From contig ML210147.1 of NCBI GenBank assembly GCA_004369085.1, positions 744,001-808,000 on the forward strand: DNA of 64,000 bases. Direction: 5' to 3'. Positions 21,917-33,864 of the stretch are shown in pieces. Position 1 is the first letter of the stretch. Every line of letters begins with the position of its first letter. The position numbers and the translations under genes are program-made. This DNA is from Coprinopsis marcescibilis (lineage: Eukaryota > Basidiomycota > Agaricomycetes > Agaricales > Psathyrellaceae). The notes beneath the pieces were generated by a model. That model was not told the DNA's origin and did no database searches. It saw only the letters and a list, made by a program, of their open reading frames with translations.

Positions 21917-22569
21917 AGGTTTCCAGTTCATATCCATACCATCATTCCGCCCGGACTCGGTTTGCTGCCCTGACACTCAGGTACATTCATAACAACTTTT
22001 TATAACACTTATGTCGAGATAATACACCGGGTTATTTCAGAACAATGCGTCGCAAATTCGTTCAGTATTAGCAGATCAGGTGACTCCGAATGTGAGGCAA
22101 CTGCAACAAAGGGAGTGCCTAATTGCCTCGCGTGCTTCAGACGGACAAGCTCGGTCGCAATAGCGTGAAGATCACATACTGCGTAGCAATACAGTGCGCC
22201 CCCAACTCTTTCATTCACCCCTTTACGGCCCCGCATAGGTCCCACACAGGATCCCAGAAACCAATCACCGGCATATGTATATGGTCTCATAGCATCTGAT
22301 CAGATGAACTTATTTGATTTTCAGGACAAGCGCAACGTTTACGGAACCTAATCGAGACCCAAATGAGCGTGTCTCGGAGTCGTTCGCCTTTGTGCTCGCA
22401 TTACCTCAATTGGTTCCCGCCGCTCTTGTTCCCCTTTGGATTCTGGACAAAGGCTGCGATCCCTCCATTTATAAAACAACGGGCCCGTTCCACTCCAATG
22501 TCCTTTACCTCCCTTCCTTCCCTCTCCCTTCACTGCTTGTGGCCTGGAATTGATCCCCTTTTCGTCGTC
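21917..22569. other. Intergenic region upstream of the arrestin-like gene
   Basis: About 650 bases with the BRX1 3' UTR and the promoter of the next gene, including TTTATAAAA at 22468-22476. No gene recognised. Confidence 0.5.
22468..22476 (+). promoter_or_regulatory. TATA box of the arrestin-like gene
   Basis: TTTATAAAA about 95 bases before the start codon, followed by a pyrimidine-rich stretch (22500-22545). Confidence 0.55.
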
Positions 22570-24289
22570 ATGTCCATGTCAATATCGATACACCCCATCT
22601 CAGATGAGCTCCATATGTATGGTACCCAGGACACAGAGTACGTCAATCAAGACTATCAAAGGACCCTGTATTAACAAGGGGTCTTCAGCTCAGCGTACTC
22701 ACTATCTGGAGTTGTTACGATATCTGTCGCGTCTCCCTATTCCATTTTCGAAGGACGTCGCAACACAGCTCGACTTTTGCTCAAGTCATTGTCCTTGACA
22801 TTCGAGGGACAGTCAGAAATCTATACGCCCAGTACGGGCTATTCGTCTCTCCGTCTCTGCTCAGTGACTCGGGAATTGGCCCCTGCCGAGCCCACCGAGC
22901 TGTCGAACGATGGCCATGAAGACGATGCCACCCCATGTAAGACGGTACTTCACTCACTATCGACTCAAATTCCTGACCCTGGCTTTAGGCAAATGGGACA
23001 TCGTTTTCAATATTCCCATTCCGGGATGGCTGCCTGCTTCTACGTCCTTGGGGATCGAGGACATCGGGATTCGATACGGTCTTCACGCTACAGCCCAATT
23101 TGCCAACCTCGAAACTGGACAAATAACGCCGTGGTCTTTCGCAACCCTCTGCACGCCCTTTAGATGCCGCACCCGTTACGCAGTTGCGCACAAAGGCATA
23201 AAGATCCACCGATTCGTTCTTCCACCGCACGTAGAACAATCGGAGCAGACTTTCCACAGCTACCTCGTCAGCTCGCACACCTCCAGCTCAGATTCGTCAA
23301 ATGCGCGAATTCCCGCTGAGATCTTGGACAAGATCCAGGTATTAGCGTCGGTTGCAGAGTCAGTTGACATCAAGAGTTCTTCCTTGCCAATTACAATCCG
23401 CCTACGGACAAAGGATCTTGAGGATGCCGAATGCAAGCGATTGCAAATCTCAGAAGTGGGCGTTGATATCATTCAAAAGGAACGATGCAGGTATGTATTG
23501 CTGTGCGCGCGTTGTAGTACCTGGAGTCTTTGCTGATCTGTTCCGTCCAGATTCAGGCCCTCTGCCACATATTTGGCACAATACCCCATCCCCGCCCAAG
23601 AAATGCAACCGCCAAATACTCCTCTTCGTGACCCCCATCCCATGAGCAATATCTACGATGTGGGCTTGTACATCACTCGCGACCACTCTGAATCTGTATG
23701 TCGGTCATTTACTCTGCTACCACCTGGGGAGACTGGGAAATACCGGTTGTCGGAAGACAACTACGCATTCGCAAGCGACTGGGAGCAATCAGAATCTCCA
23801 ACCTGGTATACCATGGAAACGCAAGTCCCTTTTACAAGGATTAGCCGAGCAACACTCGATCAGGAAACCGAGGAGTGGGCAGGTCCCGCTTGCATCCGTC
23901 CCAGTTCATCAAGTCCTTTGTTCAGTGTATCCCACGAGGTGGCGATATCCCTCACGTTCCTTTATGACGTTCCTGGAACGACGGAAAGAGCAAAGGAGCG
24001 ATTGCATTTCCAGATTCCAGCATCCTTCGGCCGTTATCTACCTTCGCCATCGACTCTCGCATCCCTTGTTTCACCTGATTCGGAGAACGAACTCTCTCCA
24101 TCGCTCAGCCTTCCTTCATATGCGCAACTATACGACGAGAACGGGGAACGAAAGATCGACTATTCCATTCCACTGCCGCTGTACACGCCGAAATGCGAAC
24201 TCGACCCTGAAACCATTGCAACCTCTGTCGAAAAGCCTGCACCACGATACACACTACCAGAGGAAGAGCCACTGATGACATCCTTTTAA
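22570..24289 (+). CDS. Arrestin-like protein
   Basis: Exons 22570-22637, 22689-22936, 22989-23490 and 23551-24289 give 518 residues. The N-terminal part (AYSLSGVVTISV, IFEGRRNTARLLLKSLSLTFEGQSEI, CKWDIVFNIPIPGWLPAS) resembles the arrestin N-domain of fungal alpha-arrestins. A second beta-rich section (EVAISLTFLYDVPG..RLHFQIPASFG) would be the C-domain. A Pro/Ser-rich tail containing SLPSYAQLYDENG follows. Alpha-arrestins link cell-surface proteins to ubiquitin ligases for endocytosis, but I see no clear PPXY motif, so an adaptor role is only inferred. The first intron is ambiguous: 22638-22688 was chosen (51 nt, good acceptor), while 22622-22678 also keeps the frame. Function is a family-level guess. 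Confidence 0.75.
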
Positions 24290-24870
24290 CTGCGCTGCAG
24301 TACTCACAATCATTTGATTCCAAGCATATTATTCGCCTTTCTCAACTCAAACTAATTCACAAGAGTACTAGAAGTATATCTTAGTATTCGACATTCGTTC
24401 ACGCCACTGTTCCTCATCATCATTCAAAGGTCTCTTTCTTCTTTCGTTGATCTCGTGGCTTCAAGTCATTCTTTCTATATATACATACTCGGATCTCTGT
24501 CATTCCTTCACCAGCATTCTTCTCAACCAGCATTTCGGCCCCTTGTTCCACTGTAGCCATAGGACTGCCACTCAACCTGTACACTTCGAACTCACAGAAA
24601 CATTAATATAACACATTAATCTTTTGCAATCGGTGGCGACCTCACTTCATCCCCCGAGTTAAAACAAAGGTCCTTGTATGGATACTTATTGCTCTTATTG
24701 CCTAGCAACTAGTACTCGCCGGCTGCTCCTTGAATTCCGGCAGGCACGTCCATCGGAGCTAGCTGTGGGTTCCCACGGTAGAGATGGGTCCACTGGCAGA
24801 ACGCGCTCCAGTGCCGCTCAGGCTACGGTCGCGTGGGACCTGGGTCGTCGCGTCTATCAGGTTTGTGGAG
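24290..24870. other. Intergenic region upstream of the Csm1/Pcs1-like gene
   Basis: About 580 bases with T/C-rich composition. A 69-codon frame at 24678-24887 overlaps the next start codon and has no domain. No gene recognised. Confidence 0.5.
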
Positions 24871-26569
24871 ATGTCCTCCGACTCTGATGACCTAGGTGCG
24901 TGTTGAAGGTCCCTAACGATAGTAAGATGAACTGACCATAACGAAACTCAGGTTATACATCTCTCCATAAATCCACAAACCCAGCGAAACGCAAGACTAC
25001 AGCAACGGGAAGATCAGAGGTTGCGGGGCCTTCGCGAAAGCCCAAGAAATCGAAGGCTAATAAGAGGCAGAAGAATGCACCTGCAGATGAAACCGATATG
25101 GAAGTGGAAGAAATTCACATTGAGGAGCTGGTAGAGTCGGAGGAAGAGGAGGAGGTGCCTGCAGAGCGACCGCAGGGCCAATCGCGTACATCAAAGAACA
25201 CCGGTGGCTCAGGAAGGCCAGGAAACCCCTCCGCACAAACCAAAGGCAAGGCAAAAGCTACTGCAGCTCTGAAGAAAAGGGGGAGAACTGCCGCAGAGGC
25301 CGTGCCAGTCGACGACGACAATGAAGTGGAGGAGACTCCGATGGATATTGCCGCTGCCTACAACAAAGCGGCAAATTCGAAACCGGTGGAACGCGAGACC
25401 CAAAAGAAAGCAAGCAACATCAACAATAAGCAACTCCACAAGGAGAACACCAAACTGACGAGAGACAATGAGAAGCTAAAGGAAGAAGTGAAGACTGTAA
25501 GACGCGCCAATCCTTCGTTGTAGCTTTGAACTCATACAGTCTCCTGACAGTTGAAAGCGCACTTCGCAGATTTCAAAACCAAATATGACGAGTTGTTCAA
25601 CATTCGGGTGACTGAGGCTGAGGCGCTTATGCATGAATCTGAGAAGCAGTCTCAAGCAAGAATACAAGGTACAAGAGCGTTGGATAAAAATATGAGGGAT
25701 AATGATAATTAACCCTTCCTTTACAGCTCAGGACACCATTATCGAGAACCTACACAACCAGTTGGCGAAAAAAGAACCGCTTCTTCGGGCCACTGCAGGG
25801 AAGAAAGCCGTCGTTTCCCTGCTCACACGGGATGAGGCAGACACAGAAGTGCAGCAATTCAAAACTCAGATCACAGACCTGAAGAAGCAATTGGCAGAAG
25901 CGAAGAGCGTGGTGGAAAGCAAGGACAGAGAGATAGACCAGTTGGAGGAAACTAGTGAGTCGCCTTTTGTTTCGTCTTGAAATCGCGATTGACCATCCTC
26001 GTCGTAGCTAAGCAAATCCAGACCGAGCTGAACGCCGAGATCAAACGCTCGAAGGATTTAGCGGATAGAGCTAGAAATCACCCGCCTTCAGTAACGCGAC
26101 CTGGTGCTGGCAATAGCCTTGGAACCGACGAACCGAAAGCAGCCAGGGTGACACGATTATACGAAGACTTGACCAACATCCTGATATCATCAGTGAAATG
26201 CAGCAGCTCAGCAATTCCAGGAAAAGAAGAATGGGCTTACACATGCGTCTATACTCACTCTGACCCTACATCACCCAACTCTGAAACATCAAGTGCGTCG
26301 CAGTCTGTTTACCGCATGTTCGACCCTGACATTCAATTCCAGGCCTAACCTTCCGCCTATTATTCTCTTGGGACAATCCAGACCATGAAACCATTCACTT
26401 CCAACCTCTTGAGCTTGACAAGGAATCGCCGGAATTCATTGAAAAACTTGGCTTCTTGAAAAATCCCTTTTCTTTCGACAGGCGCCAACTCTCTCTCCTA
26501 GTCAAGACGCTCAGTGAAACCATGTCAGAGTCTGACGAAAACAACGATTCGGATGAAATGGAACAATAA
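24871..26569 (+). CDS. Csm1/Pcs1-type monopolin kinetochore subunit
   Basis: Exons 24871-24895, 24952-25496, 25551-25668, 25727-25954, 26008-26292 and 26343-26569 give 475 residues. A tiny first exon encodes MSSDSDDL. An acidic and basic disordered region comes next, followed by a long coiled coil (NKQLHKENTKLTRDNEKLKE.. to ..KSVVESKDREIDQLEE). The globular C-terminus (VTRLYEDLTNILISSVKC, WAYTCVYTHS, LTFRLLFSWDNP, FEKLGF-like IEKLGFLKNPFSFDRRQL) matches the Csm1/Pcs1 fold. In yeasts this protein forms V-shaped dimers that clamp microtubule attachment sites at kinetochores and act at rDNA. The architecture is convincing; sequence identity is low, as usual for the family. Confidence 0.85.
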
Positions 26570-26735
26570 CAGTCACTGGGGAGATCTGGTTTCTTATTTT
26601 GATACGCGACACCCACTTACTTCGCCCGAATTGTCGGGAAAGTCTATATTCATGCCCATGTAACTGCTGTTCTTGTTTTCTTGTTTCTAGTCTATCTGAT
26701 TGTCTATGGATGTTTGAACGATTTCAAATAGATAC

Positions 26736-29297
26736 TTATACTCCGCATTTCTTCCAAAGCGCTACAACATCAGGGCTTCCTTCAGCTTCGCTATAGAGAA
26801 ACTGTGCAAACTTCCGATCTGCCCCTCCCAGCGTTGCCCCTGCTTGTATCAGGGCATCAACAATGGATTCATGCTGCTGTCGGGCAGCCTGTGGGTAGTC
26901 CGTCAGGAAATTCTCCGCCACCCCTCTAATGAACATTGTCCCACTCACATAGTACAGTGCCGTATGGCCCAATGTGTCCCTGAGATGCACTAAGGCGCCC
27001 GATTGGAGCAACAAACGAGCAGACTCGGTGCTACCGTTCAGGGAAGCCACGTGCAACGGAGAACGGCCAGACGCGGATTCCAAACAATTCACAATGCCTC
27101 CAGCAATGAGGCCATACTTGGGGGTCTCAGTCGCTGGAGGCCCAAGTGTTGATTCGACTGCTCCGGCTGCACCCAGGCACGATTTGAGAGCTTCAATGTC
27201 GTTCTTGCTTGCAGCAAGGTGAACGAGGAAGGGATACAAAACTGCCTCCGTGGAAGCCGCCTCTGCTGCGGTCCAAGACCATGGAGCTGCCGTTTGACGA
27301 GGGTCGGGTTCACCAGTTTCTGAGAGGATATTGATATGGGGAATACGGGGTGCAGAATTCAAGGGACGAGCTGACAGCTGCACGAATTTAGATAAAACTC
27401 CTTGAATGTTCTCCATATTCTGGTCGAGAGTGACTCGGCTGGCGCTGGGGGCGATGGAAGAACTTCGCGTAAGCTCGCCTCGTAGGGGAATCCCCATCAG
27501 TTCGCGAACTTCCTTGAGCGATAGTTCTGGTTTAGCCAAGAGATAAGCCAGCTTTGACAATGCACACTGGAGCAATATTCTCAGTATATGTCGGGATAGG
27601 TGCTATGAAAGAGATATCAACCTCAGGCGTCATGTCAATCCCAGGCACAGCACCAGACTGCATGAGGGTTCTTCCGGTTTCATATGCGTCTGATACCGCT
27701 CCTTTCATACATTGGGAGATCGCCACGATGATAATGCCTCTATCACAAGCTTTCTTGAGGGCATCGATCACGTCCTTTCTTTGAGGTGCGTTCCCTGCAC
27801 CGAATGTTTCTAACACGACGCCGCGCGTTGGCTCTGCACAGAAGGCCGAAATTGTGGCACCGGTTATTCCAGGGAAGAGACGGAGGGTCGCTGATAATGT
27901 GTTAGCGCATGACGCGGAGGCATTGTCCTAAGGTGGACTAACCAACGTATGGGGACAAATCTACAAGAGCGATGAATTAACAAGATGTCCAGAGACCCGG
28001 TGGATTTGTGAGCTTACGCTTATGAGATTTAAATCTTCGCATTCCGGTTTGCCGGATGACGTTATTCCAATTAACGACGATGTCGATCCCGACTGAGCGA
28101 AGCTTGTTGAGAGATGGGTACCACCAGGACCTCTTTAGCCGCACCTTTGACAAGAGGTACAAAATTTGGACTATCAAACGCGTTCAATTCGTTCGATGAA
28201 ACCTTTGTTACACGATTTCCTCGAAACAGTGTATGATTGAAGTACAGGCAGCATTCTGCAGGAAGATGAGTTCAAAGGAATGGGAATACTTTTACGAAAC
28301 CACACTTACCAGGTATAATGTAATGTCCAGCGATACTGAGAGCACCCATTAGGTTATCAGTAGCGTCGTTCCTAAGCTGAGAGAGAGGGATCTGTGCACC
28401 GGTAATAATCTAAAGTCATGTGGGATGTGAAGGGGATACGGCGACCAAAGGCGAAAGGCAGAAACGTACGACCGTCTTACCAAGGTCCTCAAGCAGGAAA
28501 CTCAGAGCACTTGAAGTATAAGACATGGTATCTGTTCCGTGGAGAATGACGAATGCATCGAATGTCTTGTAGTTGAGCTCAATCTCAGTAGCTATGCGAA
28601 TCCAATCTAACCAGGGAGACTTCAGCGAAGATATCCTCGTCATGATCAAACTGGGTGCGACGCGTACCGGACATATCCATGTTGCTACTATCCAGCAGAG
28701 GGTTCCACTGATGGATATTAAACATTGAGGGGAGGAGGAGATGGCCAAGGCACTTCATACCTCTAAAATTGCATATCGAATTGATTTGCTCACACTACTG
28801 CCCGGAGTTTTGCTACGGGGAGTAACCAAACTTGGCAAGTGGGCTTCATAGACGTTCTCTGACACCATCGTACAGCGAGGATGCTCTTTCGAGAGAGGGG
28901 AGTCTGGTACAAGACCCGAGGAGTGCCCAATAGGTCGAGTAGAGCGTACACAGAGTGTCGGCAACAGGTGGTCGGACATTGGGGTTGCAGAACCGCTGTT
29001 TCGCTGTGGGCTTTCGGAGCGACCACCAGCCCTACTCCAATTCCTGAATCTTTGTACCGTCCCGGAATGGGAGAATAGGGAGTCTTGTAGAGGATCGTGG
29101 AACCGCGATTGGCTGCGCAGAGTCTCTGTCAAGAAATATGGCTCTGGAACATATCCTTGTTGGCCCACAAGCATGCCAATGGTGCCCCCTAGAAATCAAG
29201 GGATTGTTTTCCTATGAGCACAGGGATTCGTCCGTGTCGATAATGCAACCATGCCTGTATAGATAACCAGGACGCGTGATTCATCCGCAGCCTCCAT
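26736..29297 (-). CDS. L-asparaginase/lysophospholipase-type protein with C-terminal ankyrin repeats
   Basis: Exons 29297-29255, 29188-28761, 28707-28668, 28606-28470, 28409-28310, 28255-28145, 28092-28018, 27960-27943 (18 nt), 27890-27622 and 27566-26736 give 683 residues. The first catalytic motif VLVIYTGGTIGM is split by an intron with a GC donor (29254). The second, VILHGTDTMSYT, holds the Thr-Asp pair, and TGAQIPLSQLRNDA follows. A Ser-rich insert of about 110 residues sits after GGTIGM. The C-terminus carries ankyrin repeats (GRSPLHVASLNGSTESARLLLQSGA). The family hydrolyses asparagine to aspartate and ammonia, as in the cytosolic 60 kDa mammalian enzyme. An in-frame upstream ATG at 29417 would add 40 residues, but the conserved start is MEAADESRV. 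Confidence 0.9.
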
Positions 29298-29427
29298 GAT
29301 GACGGTCAAGAACAAGCTGTCAACGCGCTCACTCAACTTGGAAGTTGGCAGACCCGCTATAAGTCCCGAATCGATCGGAGTTATCGGACACGTGCTAATG
29401 TAATTCGAGTTACTCATATTTCAATAC

Positions 29428-29434
29428 TATAAAG
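29428..29434 (+). promoter_or_regulatory. TATA box of the tryptophan synthase gene
   Basis: TATAAAG about 60 bases before the start codon at 29493, in a 195-base divergent promoter shared with the asparaginase gene. Confidence 0.5.
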
Positions 29435-29492
29435 CTTTTATTTCAATCACCTCATACGATCCCTCATTTCCTCTCGGTCGTACGTCTTCACA

Positions 29493-32072
29493 ATGGAGGC
29501 ATTGAAAAACGTATTCCAAGAAAAGAAGGCTCGGGTATGCTCATCGATTGAAATCCCTGTAATCTATTAACGTCAATTAGGACGAGCCAGCTCTGGTCCC
29601 CTTTATCACTGCAGGTTATCCTACCAAAGAGGATACAGTTCCTATTCTACTCGGCCTGCAGGCTGGAGGCGCAGACATCATAGAGATTGGCATTCCATTC
29701 TCGGATCCCATAGCAGATGGGCCAGTTATCCAGGAGTCAAACACAGTTGGTCGACGCCGTTGCCGGAGTTGTACCATAGCTGACTCGTCGCCCCAAGATC
29801 GCTGTTAGAAATGATATCGACTACTCAACAGTCCTTGTGCAATTGAAGGAAGCCAGAAACCAGGGACTTACTGTTCCGGTTATGTTAATGGGTACCGTCT
29901 CGCCCTCATCCACTAAATAACCTCATCCTTTAACATTACATAGGTTATTACAACCCATTGCTGGCTTATGGGGAAGATAAAGCCATCAGAGACGCTGCAG
30001 AGGCTGGGGCCAATGGATTCATTATGGTTGATCTTCCTCCAGAAGAGGCCGTTACATTCCGCGAAAAGTGCACTGCTTCGAGGTAGTTCCACCACTCCCC
30101 AACCCTGTTCACCAATGCTCACGGAATTTCAGTATCTCGTATGTCCCACTGATCGCCCCTTCAACGTCCCTTGGTCGCATTCAGTTCTTGGCCTCGATCG
30201 CGGACACTTTCATCTATGTTGTCTCAAAGGTTCGTCTTCCTCCCCCTATGGTTTCTCTGTCTTAATAAAGCAACAGATGGGTACTACTGGCTCAGCAACT
30301 AATGTCTCTGTTAATCAACAACTGCCCGACGTTCTCAACCGAATTCGTGAATACACCAATGTCCCGCTGGTTGTTGGATTCGGTGTGGCCACACGGGAAC
30401 ACTTCAACTTCGTTTCAGATTCTGGTGCAGATGGTATTGCTATTGGCAGTCGTATCGTCACAGTCATCAAGGAATCACCACCAGGCAAAAGCGCGGCGGC
30501 CGTCGAGAAATATTGCAGAGAAATAACTGGCAAAGGCCAACCAGTTCGTGTTCGATCGCCGCAAAGACTTCGAGAGAGTGTACCGCCATTCGGCCCGACA
30601 TCCGCCTCTTTAAATAATAAGGGGATCGAAAATATCCTCCCTGCAAGGTTCGGTCAATTTGGTGGGCAATATGTTCCAGAGTCTTTGGTGGATTGCTTGG
30701 CCGAGCTAGAAGAGGCACACAATTCCGCCATGTCTGACCCGGCGTTCTGGGAAGAATTCCGCAGCCTATACACATATAGCAACAGACCTTCCAATCTTTA
30801 CCTCGCCGAAAACCTGACCAAGGAAGCCGGAGGTGCCAAAATCTGGCTCAAGCGCGAAGATCTGTGAGTGACACTTGACTAGGATCATGTATCGTCTTAT
30901 AACATAGGTGTACAGTAACCACACCGGATCCCACAAAATCAACAACGCCCTTGGTCAGATTTTGCTCGCCAAACGCATCGGTAAGAAACGTATCATCGCA
31001 GAGACCGGTGCGGGTCAGCATGGTGTCGCCACAGCGACTGTCTGTGCCAAGTTTGGTCTCGAGTGTATCATCTACATGGGAGCGGAGGATGTTCGAAGAC
31101 AGGCTCTCAACGTCTTCCGAATTGAGATGTTGGGTGGAAAGGTAAATCATTGTCGCCAAATTTGTAGACGTTCATCCCTGTTGACGCAAACTTGGGCACA
31201 GGTCATTCCTGTCCATTCAGGATCATGCACACTCAAAGACGCCGTCAGCGAAGCCATGCGTGACTGGGTAACAAATCTTTCCACTACTCATTATCTCGTC
31301 GGTTCTGCTATTGGTCCCCACCCATTCCCGACCATCGTACGCGACTTCCAGAAGATTATCAGCGAGGAAATCAAGCAGCAAATGCAAGAGGTCCGCGGCA
31401 AGCTTCCAGATGTCGTTGTTGCTTGTGTTGGCGGCGGAAGCAATGCTATCGGCACCTTCTTCGATTTCATCCCGGACAAGAGTGTCCGACTTGTGGGTGT
31501 CGAGGCTGGTGGTGAAGGCATCCATGGGGACAAGCATAGCGCAACGTTGTCCATGGGACAGCCTGGCGTTTTGCACGGCGTCTGGACATACATTCTGCAA
31601 TCGAAAGCCGGTCAGATCATCGAAACTCATTCTATCAGTGCCGGTCTCGATTACCCTGGTGTTGGACCAGAGCATGCTTGGTTGAAAGATTCTGGTCGGG
31701 CAGAATATGTTGTTGCTACAGACGAAGAGGCACTCCGCGGATTTAGAATGTTGACTCAGAAGGAAGGAATCATTCCTGGTTCGCACCCTGCTTACTGCTT
31801 CATTGTATTAATGTGACTAACCTTCACTAGCACTTGAATCCTCCCATGCCATCTGGGAAGCAATCAGGATTGCAAAGACCTTGCCTAAGGATCAGGATAT
31901 TGTTGTGGTACGTTATCTGGTATCGTCTTCACCCTATTGAGACTCATTAACCCTGCAGTGCTTGTCTGGACGTGGTGACAAAGACGTCGAGCAAATATCT
32001 GAACTCCTTCCTAAATGGGCTGATACCCTCGATTGGCATGTATCGTCAAACGCGATCCCTTCGAAAGCGTAA
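29493..32072 (+). CDS. Tryptophan synthase, fused alpha-beta enzyme
   Basis: Ten exons (29493-29534, 29581-29745, 29798-29891, 29944-30082, 30133-30229, 30277-30863, 30916-31141, 31202-31778, 31831-31907, 31959-32072) give 705 residues. The alpha domain shows [35 protein letters not shown] with its catalytic Glu and Asp, [20 protein letters not shown] and VVGFGVAT. The beta domain starts [14 protein letters not shown], then [20 protein letters not shown] with the pyridoxal-phosphate Lys, [13 protein letters not shown] and [10 protein letters not shown]. The enzyme makes tryptophan from indole-3-glycerol phosphate and serine. Fungi carry this as one alpha-beta fusion, as seen here. Intron 2 (29746-29797) and the intron after KREDL (30864-30915) were set by homology to keep the active-site sequence. 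Confidence 0.96.
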
Positions 32073-32331
32073 ATAGTACTAACTGCAATTATAAGGAATA
32101 AAAGTAAAATATAAGATTAGCACGAGCATCGATAAATGAACCTGTTGCACTGTCTATTTACATAAACATTTGCTTTGGGACACAGGGGCAGAAGTTCCGT
32201 TTTGGGAGTATGATCGATGATCTTGGAAATTATGACTCGAATTAGTGTTCAGTGGACCTGCTGCCTTGTTCCTCTGCCCTGACCTTACCGTTGCCTGGAG
32301 AAAGCTCTAAACCGGCTCTCAAAGTTTTAAA

Positions 32332-33794
32332 ATGTCCCCGGATGCACGGGCTCAACCCCAGCAGCATCGATCTGTCGAGATTTTAGCAGCGAAACTGCGG
32401 CGGCGGTTCGTCATCTCCATTACTCAGTTGCTCGCAACGAACCTGTTCACGAACCGATGGCCCAATTACCAGGCAAATAGTTGGATCGCGGACTGCTGCC
32501 CTTGAAACGTTGCTAGTTCTGCGCCAGGTCGTTTCGAAGGCGCGATTTTCAAACTTTGAGCAACTCGTTGAGATAATCCGGGGAGTGGGACGGAGACTCG
32601 TCGAGGCTCAGCCAAAAGGTCGTTCTGCCAATCATTTGCACACAAACAGGAGGATTAACTTGACTCTTCGGGATACCATCTCTCAGAACACTCTGTGGGT
32701 AACACTGTTCGCAAAGTACTACACCACATTCGCGAGGAGTATCACACTGCCACTGGGAGAGGAAACGACGAGACTTCTTCCGGATTTTCGATATCCAAGT
32801 TTGTTATTCAGGGACAGCCACGACGACAGGTCGCAGTCCAGAAAACAGAAATCAAAACGAACCTCAAAGAAGATGATCCTGACGACCCCGATTCCTTTGC
32901 ACGAGGGTTGAAACCCGTGCTGATGGAGGCGATCCAAGATGTCCTGGACGAATTGGAGACAGTCTACGACAACGTATCTAAAAACGCCAGAGACCATATC
33001 CATCCTGAGTACGAGCCCAGTTCACTCCAACGCCCACATGACCTGGTACTAATCCAATCGTAGTGAAATCATCCTGACTCTGGGAAGATCGAAAACTGTA
33101 GAAACATTCCTCAAAACCGCGGCCCACAATCGACATTACACGGTCATCGTTGCAGAAACTGGTCCTTCGTGGGTTATTTCCGCCCTGTGAAAGCTATTGG
33201 AAGCCCTAATTCTATCTGGAATAGATACGATGGCCGAGAAATGGCCAAGTCGCTATCCGCTGTTGGGATCTCAACCTTCCTTGTTCCCGACTCATCAATA
33301 TTCAGCTTGATGTCCAGGGTGAACAAGGTTATCCTGGGTGCACATGTCATTCTAGCCAACGGTGGGATGTTTGCCATCACTGGTTCTCTCATTGCTGCCA
33401 CGGCTGCCAGAGCGCACAGTACACCGGTCGTAGTTTGCGCAGGCCAATTCAAATTGACGCCGCTCTGGAATCTATACCACGAGCATGGGTCATTGGACTT
33501 TGGGAACCCTAATGATGTCCTAGGGTTCAAGGAAGGAGACCTTGTAGATAAGGTTGAAGTTGTCAACCCATACTATGATTATGTTGATCCAGAGTTGATT
33601 GATGCATATATTACCAACGAGTGAGTGAGCGACTTGTCGAGCGCTAGGCAGCACTAACAACGCATTAGCGGTGACCACCCTCCTTCATCAATATACCGGT
33701 AAGTAAATCCAACATTGTATTCAAAGCTTTTTCTCACGCAGCAACTTGAAGACTCCTCAAAGAAACATATGACGATGAAGATAACGAACTCTAG
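32332..33794 (+). CDS. Translation initiation factor eIF2B subunit beta
   Basis: Exons 32332-32405, 32473-32618, 32687-33008, 33064-33168, 33225-33620, 33669-33698 and 33752-33794 give 371 residues. The N-terminal helical part has [25 protein letters not shown] and [20 protein letters not shown]. The C-terminal Rossmann-like domain contains [74 protein letters not shown] and [17 protein letters not shown]. It ends [20 protein letters not shown]. These are strong matches to GCD7/eIF2B-beta, part of the regulatory core of the guanine exchange factor for eIF2. Its stop lies 70 bases from the convergent GUF1 stop. Confidence 0.95.
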
Positions 33795-33864
33795 ATTAGC
33801 AAGCGTTGACAGCTTAATGAAATGTACTATAATATCTCCGTCTAAATCACTGTGTGAGTGGTCA

